A stretch of DNA of 64,000 nucleotides from Candidatus Thorarchaeota archaeon (GCA_029858305.1 JAOUFI010000006.1:1-64000), one strand, 5' to 3'; counted from the stretch's first letter, positions 35,228-44,875 are shown. The notes: generated by a model not told the origin, from the sequence alone. A program made the numbers and translations.

Positions 35228-37081
35228 TCAAGATGAGAATTCTGACACAGTAAGGTCGCTTCGTCTCATGAAGAAGAGATAGACAGGTATAGAGGATAGC
35301 ACAATCACTGCAAGTATTGCTACAAAGAGTGATAGGATAGAAACTGGGAGATATGATAGGGTTGGAACTGCTGCTTCAGGTATAAGTGAATATACACTCA
35401 GAAACGTCCCAATAACTAATGCAGGGATTCCTGCTCGCACTCCGACATCTAAGCCCTCTGCAATCATCATTTTAGCGATGAATGAGGGTTTTGCACCAAT
35501 GGATTGCATGATGATATAATCTCTCAATCGCCCAAATATCGACACTAACAAGTAATTCATGAGAGCGAGAAATGAACTAACCAAAGCCATTAGAGCTAGC
35601 GGATTCAGGAGAATCCATATTGAGTGGATAGCTAGCATATTCTCATCAAGTACTTCCTGCTGCCTATAGATGCTCAATCCATAATTTTGAGCAAGAGATT
35701 CAATTTGATCAATCACAGAGTCAACATATGAATCAATCTGCACTAGCAGGAGGTTATAGCCAGCTAAGCCATAATAATCCTGAAGAGTGGTCAGATCCAT
35801 AATAGCCATATTACCTCCATTTAGGGTATCAAATGCCAAAGCCTGTATATCTAAAGATCTTCCAGCTACCCTCAGCGATTGGACAAGAGGATCATCAAAT
35901 AGCTCTTGAGCTATTGTACCGCCTATCCAGACCTGTTGGGAACTATTGACTCTTGTTCCTTCATAATACCAATTAGAGAGGGTCGATTGCCAATTAACAC
36001 CAACAAGTACAGCAGAGCCATCTCTCTCTTGGCCAATAATCTCGTATTGCTGAAGTTCTTCGTTCCAGACTATTCCTTGCCCCTCCTCGACATCATCATA
36101 AATGACTAGTCGCGATTCCATTGCTACAATTCCTGAAACACTTTGAAGGTCAGTAACAAGAGATTCGTTTATCATATCTGTTGGTTCAATGAAACTGAAA
36201 GAGTCATTGAGAGATGAACCATAGAAAGAATATGCGTCATAATATTGACCAAGCATATCGGTATTCCCTACTGCGATAATATTAGTACCCATAGAACGCA
36301 TCATATATGACTGAGATGTTGTTTCAACAACTCCACCGCCTATCCAGAGAAGAGACGCAATAGAAAAACTCAGGAAGAGAGAGAGAATTGTTCTCCTTGT
36401 TCCTTTTAACCGACGACCCGTACCTTTAGAAGCGATTTGGAAAGCAAGCCCAAATCCATCTAGAAACCCCGACTTTCGGACACGCATGCCCACATCGGGA
36501 TTCAGCGTGATAGATGGGGATTCTTGTACAGTATCATAGATAGGCTTCTGTGCTGAGAAATAACCAGCGATAATGTAAATGATTGCAAGGAGAGCAAGCT
36601 GAAGCCATGGGAATTCCAAGGAAAATTGAATTCCTGGCATGATTCCTGCGAGCCAAATCATTGCTATAATGTATAAAACAGTACCAAAAGCCAATCCAAT
36701 GGCAATACTTGCTAAAAGGACAATTACCGATTGTGCCATGAAGAAATCAAAGATGGAATCCATGAGTGTACCCATAGCTTTCATGAGTCCAATGTCACGA
36801 CGTCGTGTCACCATTTCAAGGGAAAGCGTAGTGGAAACTACAACAGCTCCCATTACAAAGACAAGTAGTAGAATGGACCAGATAAAGGTCGAGAAGAACA
36901 AACCCATGGATGTTGATAGAGCTCTAGCTAACGAGTATGTTGACACATCGAGAAGAACATTTCCAAAGAGGAAGATGAAGGTTGTCGCTGTCACAGAGCT
37001 GCTAAGAGATATTAGAACAAGAGCACCTCTGAAGGGTCTTCGTTTCAAGTCCTTTGATGCAAATCCTTGAAACTCAGACAT
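35228..37081 (-). CDS. Large FtsX/MacB-type ABC permease
   Basis: 617 residues, two copies of the four-helix FtsX unit: helices near residues 20-40, 55-110, 140-200 in the first half and 490-610 in the second, with a soluble extracellular segment (about 255-480) that includes the VNSSQQVWIGGTIAQELFDD region. Such permeases with the paired ATPase move lipids, peptides or transmit force across the membrane. The ATPase gene (37074-37826) overlaps by 8 bases upstream. Confidence 0.87.
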   Translation of the reverse strand: MSEFQGFASKDLKRRPFRGALVLISLSSSVTATTFIFLFGNVLLDVSTYSLARALSTSMGLFFSTFIWSILLLVFVMGAVVVSTTLSLEMVTRRRDIGLMKAMGTLMDSIFDFFMAQSVIVLLASIAIGLAFGTVLYIIAMIWLAGIMPGIQFSLEFPWLQLALLAIIYIIAGYFSAQKPIYDTVQESPSITLNPDVGMRVRKSGFLDGFGLAFQIASKGTGRRLKGTRRTILSLFLSFSIASLLWIGGGVVETTSQSYMMRSMGTNIIAVGNTDMLGQYYDAYSFYGSSLNDSFSFIEPTDMINESLVTDLQSVSGIVAMESRLVIYDDVEEGQGIVWNEELQQYEIIGQERDGSAVLVGVNWQSTLSNWYYEGTRVNSSQQVWIGGTIAQELFDDPLVQSLRVAGRSLDIQALAFDTLNGGNMAIMDLTTLQDYYGLAGYNLLLVQIDSYVDSVIDQIESLAQNYGLSIYRQQEVLDENMLAIHSIWILLNPLALMALVSSFLALMNYLLVSIFGRLRDYIIMQSIGAKPSFIAKMMIAEGLDVGVRAGIPALVIGTFLSVYSLIPEAAVPTLSYLPVSILSLFVAILAVIVLSSIPVYLFFMRRSDLTVSEFSS

Positions 37082-37826
37082 CTTCTTGTAACGCTCCTGA
37101 CTCCATTCTGAAGCGACGGCATCCAGATTGATTGATTATTCGTTCATCGTGAGTCATCACTATGACCGCTTTTCCTTCCTTGTTCAATTCAAGAAGAAGA
37201 TCCCTTATCATCTGGCCGCTTTCTCCATCTAGATTCGCTGTTGGTTCATCAGCAAGAATTATCGGAGGGTCGTTTGCCATAGCTCTGGCAATTGCAACTC
37301 TCTGCTGTTCCCCAGAACTCAATTGCCACGGCAGATGATCTGCTCGATGCTCCATTTCAACGCGTTCAAGAAGCTTCATTGCTTCGTCTTGAAGTGACTT
37401 GAGACTCTTCGAGGAGAGCTGCATCGGAAATAAGACATTCTCCAGTGCTGTTAGTGTCGATACTAGATTGTAGCTCTGGAAGATAAATCCCGTGTTGCTT
37501 AATCTGAATGAGGACCTGAAGGTTTCATCATAATCATTGATTGGCACATCCATTACAAATAGGCGACCAGATGTTACAAGATCAATGGCTCCAATTATGT
37601 TGAGTAAGGTGGTCTTACCAGATCCTGAACGACCAGAGATTACGATGAGCTCCCCTTGTCGAACCTCCAGATTTACGTTCTTTAGTGCCTCTATTTCCTT
37701 TTTCCCAGTCTTATACACTCTTGAAACATCCACTAGTTTCACAGCATACTTGACTCGTTCAAAGTCATCATCACCGACTTCATCCTTTGTATAATCAATC
37801 GCATCAAGATAATCATGATCAGCCAT
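37074..37826 (-). CDS. ABC transporter ATPase partner of the MacB-type permease
   Basis: 250 residues: Walker [11 protein letters not shown]-loop FIFQSYNL, signature LSSGEQQR, Walker [14 protein letters not shown] and VIVMTHDER. The N-terminal 30 residues are an acidic extension ([24 protein letters not shown]) before the ATPase fold. Stop overlaps the permease start by 8 bases, so translation is coupled. Confidence 0.93.
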   Translation of the reverse strand: MADHDYLDAIDYTKDEVGDDDFERVKYAVKLVDVSRVYKTGKKEIEALKNVNLEVRQGELIVISGRSGSGKTTLLNIIGAIDLVTSGRLFVMDVPINDYDETFRSSFRLSNTGFIFQSYNLVSTLTALENVLFPMQLSSKSLKSLQDEAMKLLERVEMEHRADHLPWQLSSGEQQRVAIARAMANDPPIILADEPTANLDGESGQMIRDLLLELNKEGKAVIVMTHDERIINQSGCRRFRMESGALQEDV

Positions 37827-37922
37827 TGGTAGGTCACCTAATCATCAATCTTTCAACAACTATCTACTGTTGAATTGAGACGGCCATCTTCGAGTTCCTA
37901 GATAAGTATAGAGTTTGTGCCG

Positions 37923-38726
37923 TTATTGTACTAGGATATCCATACTGATTATTGCAGACCGCGCCCAATCTGTGAGTATGACTGGTTTTTCACGACCAAA
38001 TACTTTGATGGATCGAAGAATATCAGCCTTCAAGAGACTACTAGTGTAGTAAGAAATCAAACTCTTGTCAACATCAAGAACCTTGCTAATCTCAGCTTGA
38101 GTTGTCTGTCCATTCTTCACACACTCTGAGAGGATTGATCCTACCGTAGGATTTCGAGAGAGTGCGGTCAGCAGAAGAACTCTATCCTCAAATGAGAAAT
38201 CACTTGGAAAGATATGCCGTACATTTCCATATCTAATTGAAACTACCTCTCCCGCATTTTCCAAGTTGTTGATGTGATATTGCAGCGCACCCATTGCACA
38301 TCCTATATTTCTATGAAGCTCGCGCAAATGTATGCCTGGATTCGCGACGACTTCATCAACAATTCTATCACGTAGTTTGAGAGCTTTCCGGTCCCTTGTT
38401 CGTTCTACAGCTATTGTACCAATAATTAACGCAAATAATCCAATGTCCACTGACTGAGTTGTCCAATGCACCCAATAGTTAATTGTGCCAATAGCAGACT
38501 GAGAAATGGCATCTAGTGTGAAATTAATTGTACCACTACTTACAGTCGCAAGTGTAAATCCAAGATCTAGAGCAACCTGATTATTGTTTTGCGTGATTGG
38601 TAAACTCGGAGAAACAGAATCCAAGTTACCAAAACCTGATTCTGATAGAGCCAAGCCAACTATACCCCAAGTGATAAGGAGAAAAGAGAGTCCAATCAGG
38701 ATTTTTTTAGTGAAATGGCTGCTCAT
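37923..38726 (-). CDS. Membrane-anchored protein with two winged-helix domains
   Basis: 267 residues. Two membrane helices in the first 105 residues (ILIGLSFLLITWGIVGLAL near the N-terminus and VDIGLFALIIGTIAVERT), with a short extracytoplasmic loop between; then cytoplasmic winged helices: NPGIHLRELHRNIGCAMGALQYHINNLENAGEV and RNPTVGSILSECVKNGQTTQAEISKVLDVDKSLISYYTSSL. Such membrane-anchored dimeric winged-helix regulators exist in archaea (Thermoproteota and halophile homologs). Its location next to the ABC operon suggests it senses membrane state and controls that operon (inference). Confidence 0.7.
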   Translation of the reverse strand: MSSHFTKKILIGLSFLLITWGIVGLALSESGFGNLDSVSPSLPITQNNNQVALDLGFTLATVSSGTINFTLDAISQSAIGTINYWVHWTTQSVDIGLFALIIGTIAVERTRDRKALKLRDRIVDEVVANPGIHLRELHRNIGCAMGALQYHINNLENAGEVVSIRYGNVRHIFPSDFSFEDRVLLLTALSRNPTVGSILSECVKNGQTTQAEISKVLDVDKSLISYYTSSLLKADILRSIKVFGREKPVILTDWARSAIISMDILVQ

Positions 38727-38797
38727 ATGTTTTCTACCACCTGACTCCTTAAGATGATTACGCAGTTAAATAGTGCGTTTGTTGAACGGATGCACTA

Positions 38798-39352
38798 TTA
38801 TGTACTGCTTCGTGCAGGATACGTGAGTGTGATTTTAAATGTGCAGGACTCGGCACCAGCGGATATACATGTTTCTTCACTAACAATTAGTTTTTCATAC
38901 TCGATTCTGTTGAAATCTGTAAGATATTCAAGAACCGCTTCGATGAAACCTTTTAGAAAGTAACACGAAGGTTCTTCACTCTCATACCCAGAGGCATAGG
39001 GATTATTTCCCACCTCTATTATTGCTTCTTCATCAAGCCACAATTTGTATAGCTTGGAAATTTTAATGTCACCAAAAGGAACAATCAAAGTTTCTAAAGT
39101 CATCTTAATGAACTCGACTATACCCTTAAAGTCGCCAGGAGGCTTTTGTTTACCCACCTTGAAATATTCTCGTTGAGCTTCAAGACCTGCAAGACGACCT
39201 GCGGAATAATACAAATCACGTACTCGATCCGGAAACATTACAGCAATTCGGCTGCCAATCTTGTTCCAGGTCTTAGCAAAGAACGCGGACATTAAATCAC
39301 GTTCTTTTAGGCGACCTTGCCACCACGGAATCACCCGTTCCTCTTTTGACAT
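38798..39352 (-). CDS. V4R-domain protein
   Basis: 184 residues. The C-terminal half has the V4R (4-vinyl reductase) motif: CYFLKGFIEAVLEYLTDF, then ETCISAGAESCTFKITL with the conserved Cys-x6-Cys-type end. V4R domains belong to the TRAPP/Bet3 superfamily of ligand-binding alpha/beta folds. The first 60 residues are an extra helical part. It heads, in genomic order, the cluster of roadblock/TRAPP-like genes but is separated by 61 bases from the next. Confidence 0.75.
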   Translation of the reverse strand: MSKEERVIPWWQGRLKERDLMSAFFAKTWNKIGSRIAVMFPDRVRDLYYSAGRLAGLEAQREYFKVGKQKPPGDFKGIVEFIKMTLETLIVPFGDIKISKLYKLWLDEEAIIEVGNNPYASGYESEEPSCYFLKGFIEAVLEYLTDFNRIEYEKLIVSEETCISAGAESCTFKITLTYPARSST

Positions 39353-39413
39353 TGGAGAGTCCTCTAACTAATGATTCTACATGCAATTGCGTTAAGTGCT
39401 TTGTTGTTATATT

Positions 39414-39896
39414 TTACACTAGACGCACATTCCAGACACACATGCTTGCACCTGTCGCACGGGATTGCTCTTGAAAGACCCTTGCATCCACACCCTTGAC
39501 TTCAAGGATTGACTCAAGGATGCCACTGAAGACCTCACAATACCCAAAACCACGCATACCCTCAAGATTCACATCTTGACACCAAACACAGCTATGATCA
39601 CTAATGCGGACAGATCCTCGAGCTGTCTTCATGTCAACATCAGCAGGACGTTTATCGTATAGAATCTTAAAGACAACTTCAATCAGTTTTGCAACGTCCT
39701 CACGCGTCGTAACGCTCTCCTTAGTTTTCTCTACAATTTCTGTGTTAAGGTATATCTGTCGACCAATCTCGTAGCCAAGGTCACGCAGCTTCTGATTTGC
39801 TTCATCGATATTTGTTGTTCCAGATAGTATGTTGTCAACGTAGTATGAGTAGAGGCTCACCAGTAGTGGATTTTCTATCTTTGGCATTTCAGGCAC
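39414..39896 (-). CDS. TRAPP/Bet3-superfamily (V4R-like) protein, copy 1
   Basis: 160 residues: N-terminal helices with LGYEIGRQIYLN (compare the G-x-x-IG-x-R pattern of Bet3), LIEVVFKILYDK, strand HSCVWCQDV, helix YCEVFSGILESILEVKG and a final strand QSRATGASMCVWNVRL. This order matches the TRAPPC3/Bet3-type fold and the V4R family. In eukaryotes TRAPP is the Rab1 activator in secretion. The roadblock-HTH gene at 39910 ends 14 bases upstream in the same operon, so the two products probably form a complex. Paralogue: 42248-42754 with CPICEGV and the same order. Confidence 0.72.
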   Translation of the reverse strand: MPEMPKIENPLLVSLYSYYVDNILSGTTNIDEANQKLRDLGYEIGRQIYLNTEIVEKTKESVTTREDVAKLIEVVFKILYDKRPADVDMKTARGSVRISDHSCVWCQDVNLEGMRGFGYCEVFSGILESILEVKGVDARVFQEQSRATGASMCVWNVRLV

Positions 39897-39909
39897 CTAT
39901 TAGTTATTC

Positions 39910-40893
39910 TTAGACAGTTCTGCCAATCATCTTTAACCCAGCTTTTCTATACTTGGCTATTGTCTGAACGACCTTGGGGATTGGCAAGTTGAGTTTTTCA
40001 GCGATTTGCTCGGGTGTCAGATTTCCGTCACACAATCTGATTAATTGGATGTCTTCATTTGAGACCTTTGAGGTATCACCATCAAACATTGGACATTTTA
40101 CATACTTTCCAATGGATGTACCTGCAGCGACAAACTTGGGGCTTTCATCTAATATTGGAACGTCAATTATGCCTTGTGAAGCAGTCCATTTCAGAAGATC
40201 TATGATCCTGTCGATTGGTTGGAACATTGAATCCGCAATCTTCTCAACAGAATTATTACCATCGACAAGCATTAGTACGTCAAAACCAAAGTTGCGATAG
40301 AGTACTTTCATCTCATTATAAAGTGCAGAGTCTAGTAAGAGAGAATTAGCATATTCGGAGCCTCTTTCGGGAACTGTTATTGGCGTGATGTTGAAATCCT
40401 TGGATGACAGTTTTTTCGCAGGCTTACTGGGAACTTCTGGAGCTGGCTTGGACTCCTCTGGAGGCGGGACAACCACTGGGGATGGTACAACAGATGCTGC
40501 TTTGATGGCAATGCTTTCCAGAACTTGAATATTCATCTCAGAGGAGTCTTCAAAATCTTCAGGAGGCGGTGGAAGTTCAATGCCCTCGAGAAGACGTAGA
40601 ACATTCTTTGTCTTGGCAATAGCAAGTCCCAGTTGAAGTTCAGGTACATATAGAACCGTTAGAATCCAATTTTCATCAACAGGAGAAAGAACTACGAGTC
40701 CTTTCTCAGTATCGATGGTCATCAAACGCAAGTCAGCCTTGTAGAGTTTAATGCTGTCTTTTATTCTTGGAAACAGCTCGTCAGGAAATGCGAAACTGAC
40801 AAAGGGTCTACCTATCTTTGTCATCAGAGAATAACCCAAAACCTGATCATCAAATCGTAGTTTAGACAAAGCACGCTCCAAATCTTTGGACAT
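39910..40893 (-). CDS. Roadblock-like domain + helix-turn-helix protein, copy 1
   Basis: About 327 residues from ATG (MSKDLERALSKLRFDDQV). Residues 1-110 read as a roadblock/LC7-like fold: helix ERALSKL, strands GYSLMTKIGRPFVSF and KGLVVLSPVDENWILTVLY, helix LQLGLAIAKTKNVLRLLE. A Pro-rich linker follows (about 140-175). The C-terminal 150 residues contain two helix-turn-helix-like parts (DGNNSVEKIADSMFQPIDRIIDLLKW and CDGNLTPEQIAEKLNLPIPKVVQTI). It is the upstream gene of the pair with the TRAPP-like gene, 14 bases apart. Paralogue at 42761-43720. Confidence 0.7.
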   Translation of the reverse strand: MSKDLERALSKLRFDDQVLGYSLMTKIGRPFVSFAFPDELFPRIKDSIKLYKADLRLMTIDTEKGLVVLSPVDENWILTVLYVPELQLGLAIAKTKNVLRLLEGIELPPPPEDFEDSSEMNIQVLESIAIKAASVVPSPVVVPPPEESKPAPEVPSKPAKKLSSKDFNITPITVPERGSEYANSLLLDSALYNEMKVLYRNFGFDVLMLVDGNNSVEKIADSMFQPIDRIIDLLKWTASQGIIDVPILDESPKFVAAGTSIGKYVKCPMFDGDTSKVSNEDIQLIRLCDGNLTPEQIAEKLNLPIPKVVQTIAKYRKAGLKMIGRTV

Positions 40894-41069
40894 AAGATAA
40901 CACCTCACGAGCACTAGCGTGACCAGGACCTGCTCGTATAATCTCTATTTTTGAGAGTCATCTGAAAAGGATTGTGGTGCTGGAATTTGATTTCTTTATT
41001 GAGTTCATTCGAAAACTGTTAAGAGGGACCGACCAACATCAATGAGGTCAGTTGTCCAGAGGAGATTCA

Positions 41070-41651
41070 ATGAGAAATTTTGCTGGTGGTTTCATAGGGA
41101 TTATCGTTGGTTCCTTTTCATTGGTCATTTTAGCTGGAATATTACCATCTCAGCCCTCATACCCAGACCCGTTCAACGCAATATGGTTTTTGCTAGCTGG
41201 ATCTTGGGTGTTTCAGTCAACTCTTCAGGAACTAGTCAATATGACTTTAGCAGGACCATTGTTACTATCGTGGTTGATCATTGGTATCGTTATTGCTCCT
41301 TTTTCTCGGAAGGGATGGAATCTTCTTAGGTCGACACTATGGGTGGCAGTGTTTCTAACAATTTTCGCATTAATTTTTCAGGTATTAGAGAATCCATCTT
41401 TTTGGGATGTTAATCTGAATCCGACGAGGAACTACGATCTGATATTCCAATTTGCTACATCCATAGTCGTATCTCTCTTTGCCCTTCCAAGTGCAATCCC
41501 AATCACAATTACCATTGAGAGAGCACGCCAGACCGGAGAGCAACCGATTCCAGAGAAGATTGAAACAATATGTGAGTGTGGAGCTATTTTCAAATCAAAT
41601 CCAATTATTTGCTCAGAGTGCGGCCGTATCTTGAGAATGTTGGAGAATTAA
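41070..41651 (+). CDS. Membrane protein with C-terminal zinc ribbon
   Basis: 193 residues from ATG at 41070, with GAGGAGA just upstream. Four to five hydrophobic helices occupy residues about 5-150, and the cytoplasmic end has CECG and CSECG, a zinc ribbon. It sits on the opposite strand inside the roadblock/TRAPP cluster, between the two module copies. Family not recognised. Confidence 0.6.
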   Translation: MRNFAGGFIGIIVGSFSLVILAGILPSQPSYPDPFNAIWFLLAGSWVFQSTLQELVNMTLAGPLLLSWLIIGIVIAPFSRKGWNLLRSTLWVAVFLTIFALIFQVLENPSFWDVNLNPTRNYDLIFQFATSIVVSLFALPSAIPITITIERARQTGEQPIPEKIETICECGAIFKSNPIICSECGRILRMLEN

Positions 41652-42166
41652 CGGTCCCTGGTTATACCCCCACCAAGAATACCACCAATTACACACGCAA
41701 TCGCAGGATAGATTGCTCCTTCGAGTGCAACTTCCATCAGGATCAATGAGCCAGGTGCGAAAATAGCTGCGATATCAAAACCCGGGGATATCACAAGAAC
41801 TAACAACCATGTCAGAAACGCACCTATGATTGCCGCAAAGACTGCAGCTAGAATTGCAGGTAAGAAGTCTTTTGACATAAGACCTGCAATTAGACCACCA
41901 GTGCCCCATGCTAGGAACATGAGGACAGAGGCACCAATAGCACCATAACCCAATACACCGCCAAGACCGGGACCTGCTAGGGCAGAAGGATAGAGTATCG
42001 TTCCAACCACAGCCAATCTGAATTCAAGATCACTATAATTTAGAAATTCTTGCACAACGGTGGGTGAAATTAAATCAGCTGGCATGTAGTTACCAAATGT
42101 CATGACGACGAACGTGATAGCGAATGCAGTTATGAGCCCAAATATCGTACCTAGACCTTGACCCAA
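41648..42166 (-). CDS. Small membrane protein with four or five helices
   Basis: 172 residues, glycine-rich helices: LGTIFGLITAFAITFVVMTF, LAVVGTILYPSALAGPGLGGVLGYGAIGAS, LMFLAWGTGGLIAGLMS, ILAAVFAAIIGAFLTWLLVLV and ALEGAIYPAIACVIGGILGGG. Resembles small archaeal membrane proteins of the DUF-type; no function known. It overlaps by 4 bases the convergent zinc-ribbon membrane gene. Confidence 0.6.
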   Translation of the reverse strand: MGQGLGTIFGLITAFAITFVVMTFGNYMPADLISPTVVQEFLNYSDLEFRLAVVGTILYPSALAGPGLGGVLGYGAIGASVLMFLAWGTGGLIAGLMSKDFLPAILAAVFAAIIGAFLTWLLVLVISPGFDIAAIFAPGSLILMEVALEGAIYPAIACVIGGILGGGITRDR

Positions 42167-42247
42167 TCATTAGGCCTCCATGTAAGGTGCATATACGATA
42201 TTTTCTCGCTTATTGTTTTATACCTATTCCAGATGGCTACAAGGGTA

Positions 42248-42754
42248 CTATTCCCTGAGATTGAGAGTCCAAGTGCACGTATCGTCACCTAGAGCTTTGC
42301 ATGACTCCTGATAGCTCTCAGCTGAAAAACCACGCAATTTCATGACTGCATCAAAGACTCCACTCACAATCACACAGTACTGAAGACCAGGCATGTCCGA
42401 GATTACAACACCTTCACAAATTGGGCAGGCATCATCAGTGAATTTGATTGTCTTCTTGTCTTTGCTAATGTCGATTTTGGTGAAAAATTGCCCAGAGTTC
42501 ACCTTGTATGCTAGTTGTAGTGTCTTTGAGAATGTTGCAAAGTCTACAGCATGCTCTCGTATCCTATCTGCATAGTCCATGAGAAGAGTTTCACCGACTC
42601 GAAAGCCGATGTCTTTCATCTTTCGATTGATCTCTTCGACACTGCCACTTGTACTCATGACTAGATTCATGAGTTCTCGATAGCTGGCTTGGAAGAGAAC
42701 TTTCGAAACTTTAGTCGTCATTAGATTCCACGCGATTTTTCCCTTTACACTCAT
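42248..42754 (-). CDS. TRAPP/Bet3-superfamily (V4R-like) protein, copy 2
   Basis: 168 residues. Same order of elements as the 39414 protein: MKDIGFRVGETLLMDY, TLQLAYKVN, DACPICEGVVIS, QYCVIVSGVFDAVMKLRGF and SCKALGDDTCTWTLNL, with Cys-x2-Cys and Cys-x7-Cys that match the V4R/TRAPP pattern. It ends 6 bases before its partner's start (the roadblock-HTH copy 2 at 42761), showing the same gene pair and spacing style. Confidence 0.72.
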   Translation of the reverse strand: MSVKGKIAWNLMTTKVSKVLFQASYRELMNLVMSTSGSVEEINRKMKDIGFRVGETLLMDYADRIREHAVDFATFSKTLQLAYKVNSGQFFTKIDISKDKKTIKFTDDACPICEGVVISDMPGLQYCVIVSGVFDAVMKLRGFSAESYQESCKALGDDTCTWTLNLRE

Positions 42755-42760
42755 TTCGTT

Positions 42761-43720
42761 TTATTCTCCTGATTTCTTGTCAACACGTACCATTCTAAGA
42801 GTTTTTCCGCGATAGGGGAGAATACTCTGTAATGCATTAAAGTATTGTATGCCTAGCTCTGCTGATATTTCCTGTAGGGTTCGTGTTCCATCACAGAGCG
42901 CGAGGAGTTGGCGATGTTCTTTCTTTACTTTATCAAGCTTGCCTTCAAAGAGCGGTAACTCTACGATTTCTTTCAGACTTGTTTCTTGCGCATCGGGACA
43001 GTCTACGTCGACTATCTTTTCTGCAATACACCATTTTACGACGTCCATGACTCTTTCGACAGGTTTAGTTAAACTTGTAGCTATCTTATAGATCGTCATC
43101 TTTTCATCTATGACTAATAGTATATCAACGCCCAGATTTGCATAGGCTTTCTTGAGAGCAAGATTCAGACTTGATTCAAGAGTCATAGCATCTCTGTATC
43201 TCTCACCTCTAAGAAGAACACATCCATGGGTTAATTCCATGACTTCCATTGGTTTAGATTTGATATCAGCCACGGAAGTGACAACATCTCCTTCAAGAGT
43301 TTCTATTGAAACCTCAAGTAAATCTGGCTCAACGGTTTCAGAGATGAGATTGTCTTCTAACTCAACTGGGATAGGAGGCGGTGGTAGGGCTACTTGTTCT
43401 AAGAGCTCAACGACTGATTTTGCTCTAGAGAGTGCTGTGCCTAGTGTGAGCTCTGGGCTGAAAAGAACTGCAAGAACCCATTGGGGATCAACTCGTGCTA
43501 AGATAACGCTTCCTTGACTGGTCATAATGTTGACAAGTTTAAGGTCAGCAGCATGAATCCGCAGGGTGCCTTTAATCTGTGGGACAACTTCGTCTGGAAG
43601 TGAGAAAGAGAGGAATGGTTGGCCATCATTGGTGATCAGTGCATAACCGGTAACCGACTCATCGAATTTCAGCTTCGTGAGTACGCGCTCTAATTCCAAT
43701 TGATTCACCAAACCTCGCAA
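42761..43720 (-). CDS. Roadblock-like domain + helix-turn-helix protein, copy 2
   Basis: 319 residues; MRGLVNQLELERVLTKLKFDESVTGYALITNDGQPFLSFSLPDE mirrors the 39910 protein and has the same roadblock-like pattern, with LVNIMTSQGSVILARVDPQW and ELTLGTALSRAKSVVELLEQ. The linker is shorter in Pro and richer in acidic residues. The C-terminus has the two HTH-like parts (DEKMTIYKIATSLTKPVERVMDVVKW and CDGTRTLQEISAELGIQYFNALQSIL). Upstream gene of the pair with the TRAPP-like 42248 gene, 6 bases apart. Confidence 0.7.
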   Translation of the reverse strand: MRGLVNQLELERVLTKLKFDESVTGYALITNDGQPFLSFSLPDEVVPQIKGTLRIHAADLKLVNIMTSQGSVILARVDPQWVLAVLFSPELTLGTALSRAKSVVELLEQVALPPPPIPVELEDNLISETVEPDLLEVSIETLEGDVVTSVADIKSKPMEVMELTHGCVLLRGERYRDAMTLESSLNLALKKAYANLGVDILLVIDEKMTIYKIATSLTKPVERVMDVVKWCIAEKIVDVDCPDAQETSLKEIVELPLFEGKLDKVKKEHRQLLALCDGTRTLQEISAELGIQYFNALQSILPYRGKTLRMVRVDKKSGE

Positions 43721-43743
43721 AGGCAGTACTGCTAATTCGTTAC

Positions 43744-44844
43744 CTATTGGTGCATAAGTAGCTTTTTACCATCTATGGACAGCGCAGGATTTGAACGTAG
43801 AAATGTAAGGATATCTTGGCGCGACGGATGTGTTGCAGTTGGTGATGAAACATAGAGAATAGCAACAGCATTGGCAAGGATGATTCGATCCAATGGTGGA
43901 AGGTTAAGCAGGTGCCCGTAAATGTCTCCTGCATTCCATGCATCTCCAGCCCCACAGACTACTTTACTCTCTCTCTGAAATGAGGGTGTTGAGATAACAT
44001 TATCATCATCTACAATAGCTGAGAAATGTTGCGTGTGCAGATCAATCGTGATTCCTAATTCATGGGAAACCATCTTTGCTACGTGTATCCATTCTTTGGG
44101 ATTGGATACGTGATGACGCCAACGTTCATTCTTCCCCTTGAGCTCCCACGCAAGCCAACAAATTTCATTTTCATTCGCCCCTAGAATATCCACAAGACCT
44201 TCGTGTAAGACATCTTTTACCAATGGTGTGAGTAATTCGGAATTACTTGAGGGATCACCAATATCCATGAATGTGATTGTAGTTTGGGTTTCTTTAGCCA
44301 TCTCAAACAGGTCATGCGCAAGCTGTGCACCTTTATGATTGTGATTTAGATTTACTAAAGCAACCAATCCACTTTTCCGGATAAGCTCCAAATCGGCCAA
44401 TGTAAGATCGTCAAATCCGAATGCAGCAGCAGAGCCACTGTCACTAATCATCATATTGATCCTACGTCCTTCAAATTCAGTTTCAATCGAAACCGTTGTC
44501 GATAATCGACCATCTCTATGAACATGATTCATGTCTATATTGGGGGATGCTAGTACTTTGAGAAGTAAGGCACCGTACTCATCTGTGGTAATAATCATCT
44601 GAGCATCCACTCCCAATGCGTGAAGAGCAGAAGTTGTATTCACACAGTTGCCCCCTCGACGAATGAATTGCTCAGTGCCTGTTAAGTTCCCCCCACCCTG
44701 TTTGGCAAGGATGTCTAAACTCTTAAGAAATCCAGTATAACTTGGTAGGATAACAAAATGATCTACAAAGAAGTCTGGGAGAATGACTGGATATGGAACT
44801 ATGGGAGGATTCTCAAGTAGTGAGATAAGCCGAGCATAATCCAA
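43744..44844 (-). CDS. PfkB-family kinase, second copy
   Basis: 366 residues, longer than ordinary ribokinases, from TTG. Family elements: FIRRGGNCVNTTSALHALGVDAQM near the N-terminus, LGANENEICWLAWELKGK and VVCGAGDAWNAGDIYGHLL, which keeps the catalytic Asp in the GAGD-AWNAGD motif. Substrate unknown. It follows the TRAPP-like cluster but is separated by 23 bases from it; a relation is not clear. Confidence 0.82.
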   Translation of the reverse strand: MDYARLISLLENPPIVPYPVILPDFFVDHFVILPSYTGFLKSLDILAKQGGGNLTGTEQFIRRGGNCVNTTSALHALGVDAQMIITTDEYGALLLKVLASPNIDMNHVHRDGRLSTTVSIETEFEGRRINMMISDSGSAAAFGFDDLTLADLELIRKSGLVALVNLNHNHKGAQLAHDLFEMAKETQTTITFMDIGDPSSNSELLTPLVKDVLHEGLVDILGANENEICWLAWELKGKNERWRHHVSNPKEWIHVAKMVSHELGITIDLHTQHFSAIVDDDNVISTPSFQRESKVVCGAGDAWNAGDIYGHLLNLPPLDRIILANAVAILYVSSPTATHPSRQDILTFLRSNPALSIDGKKLLMHQ

Positions 44845-44875
44845 CTCGATTACCCCATTGTACTTTCATAATGGA

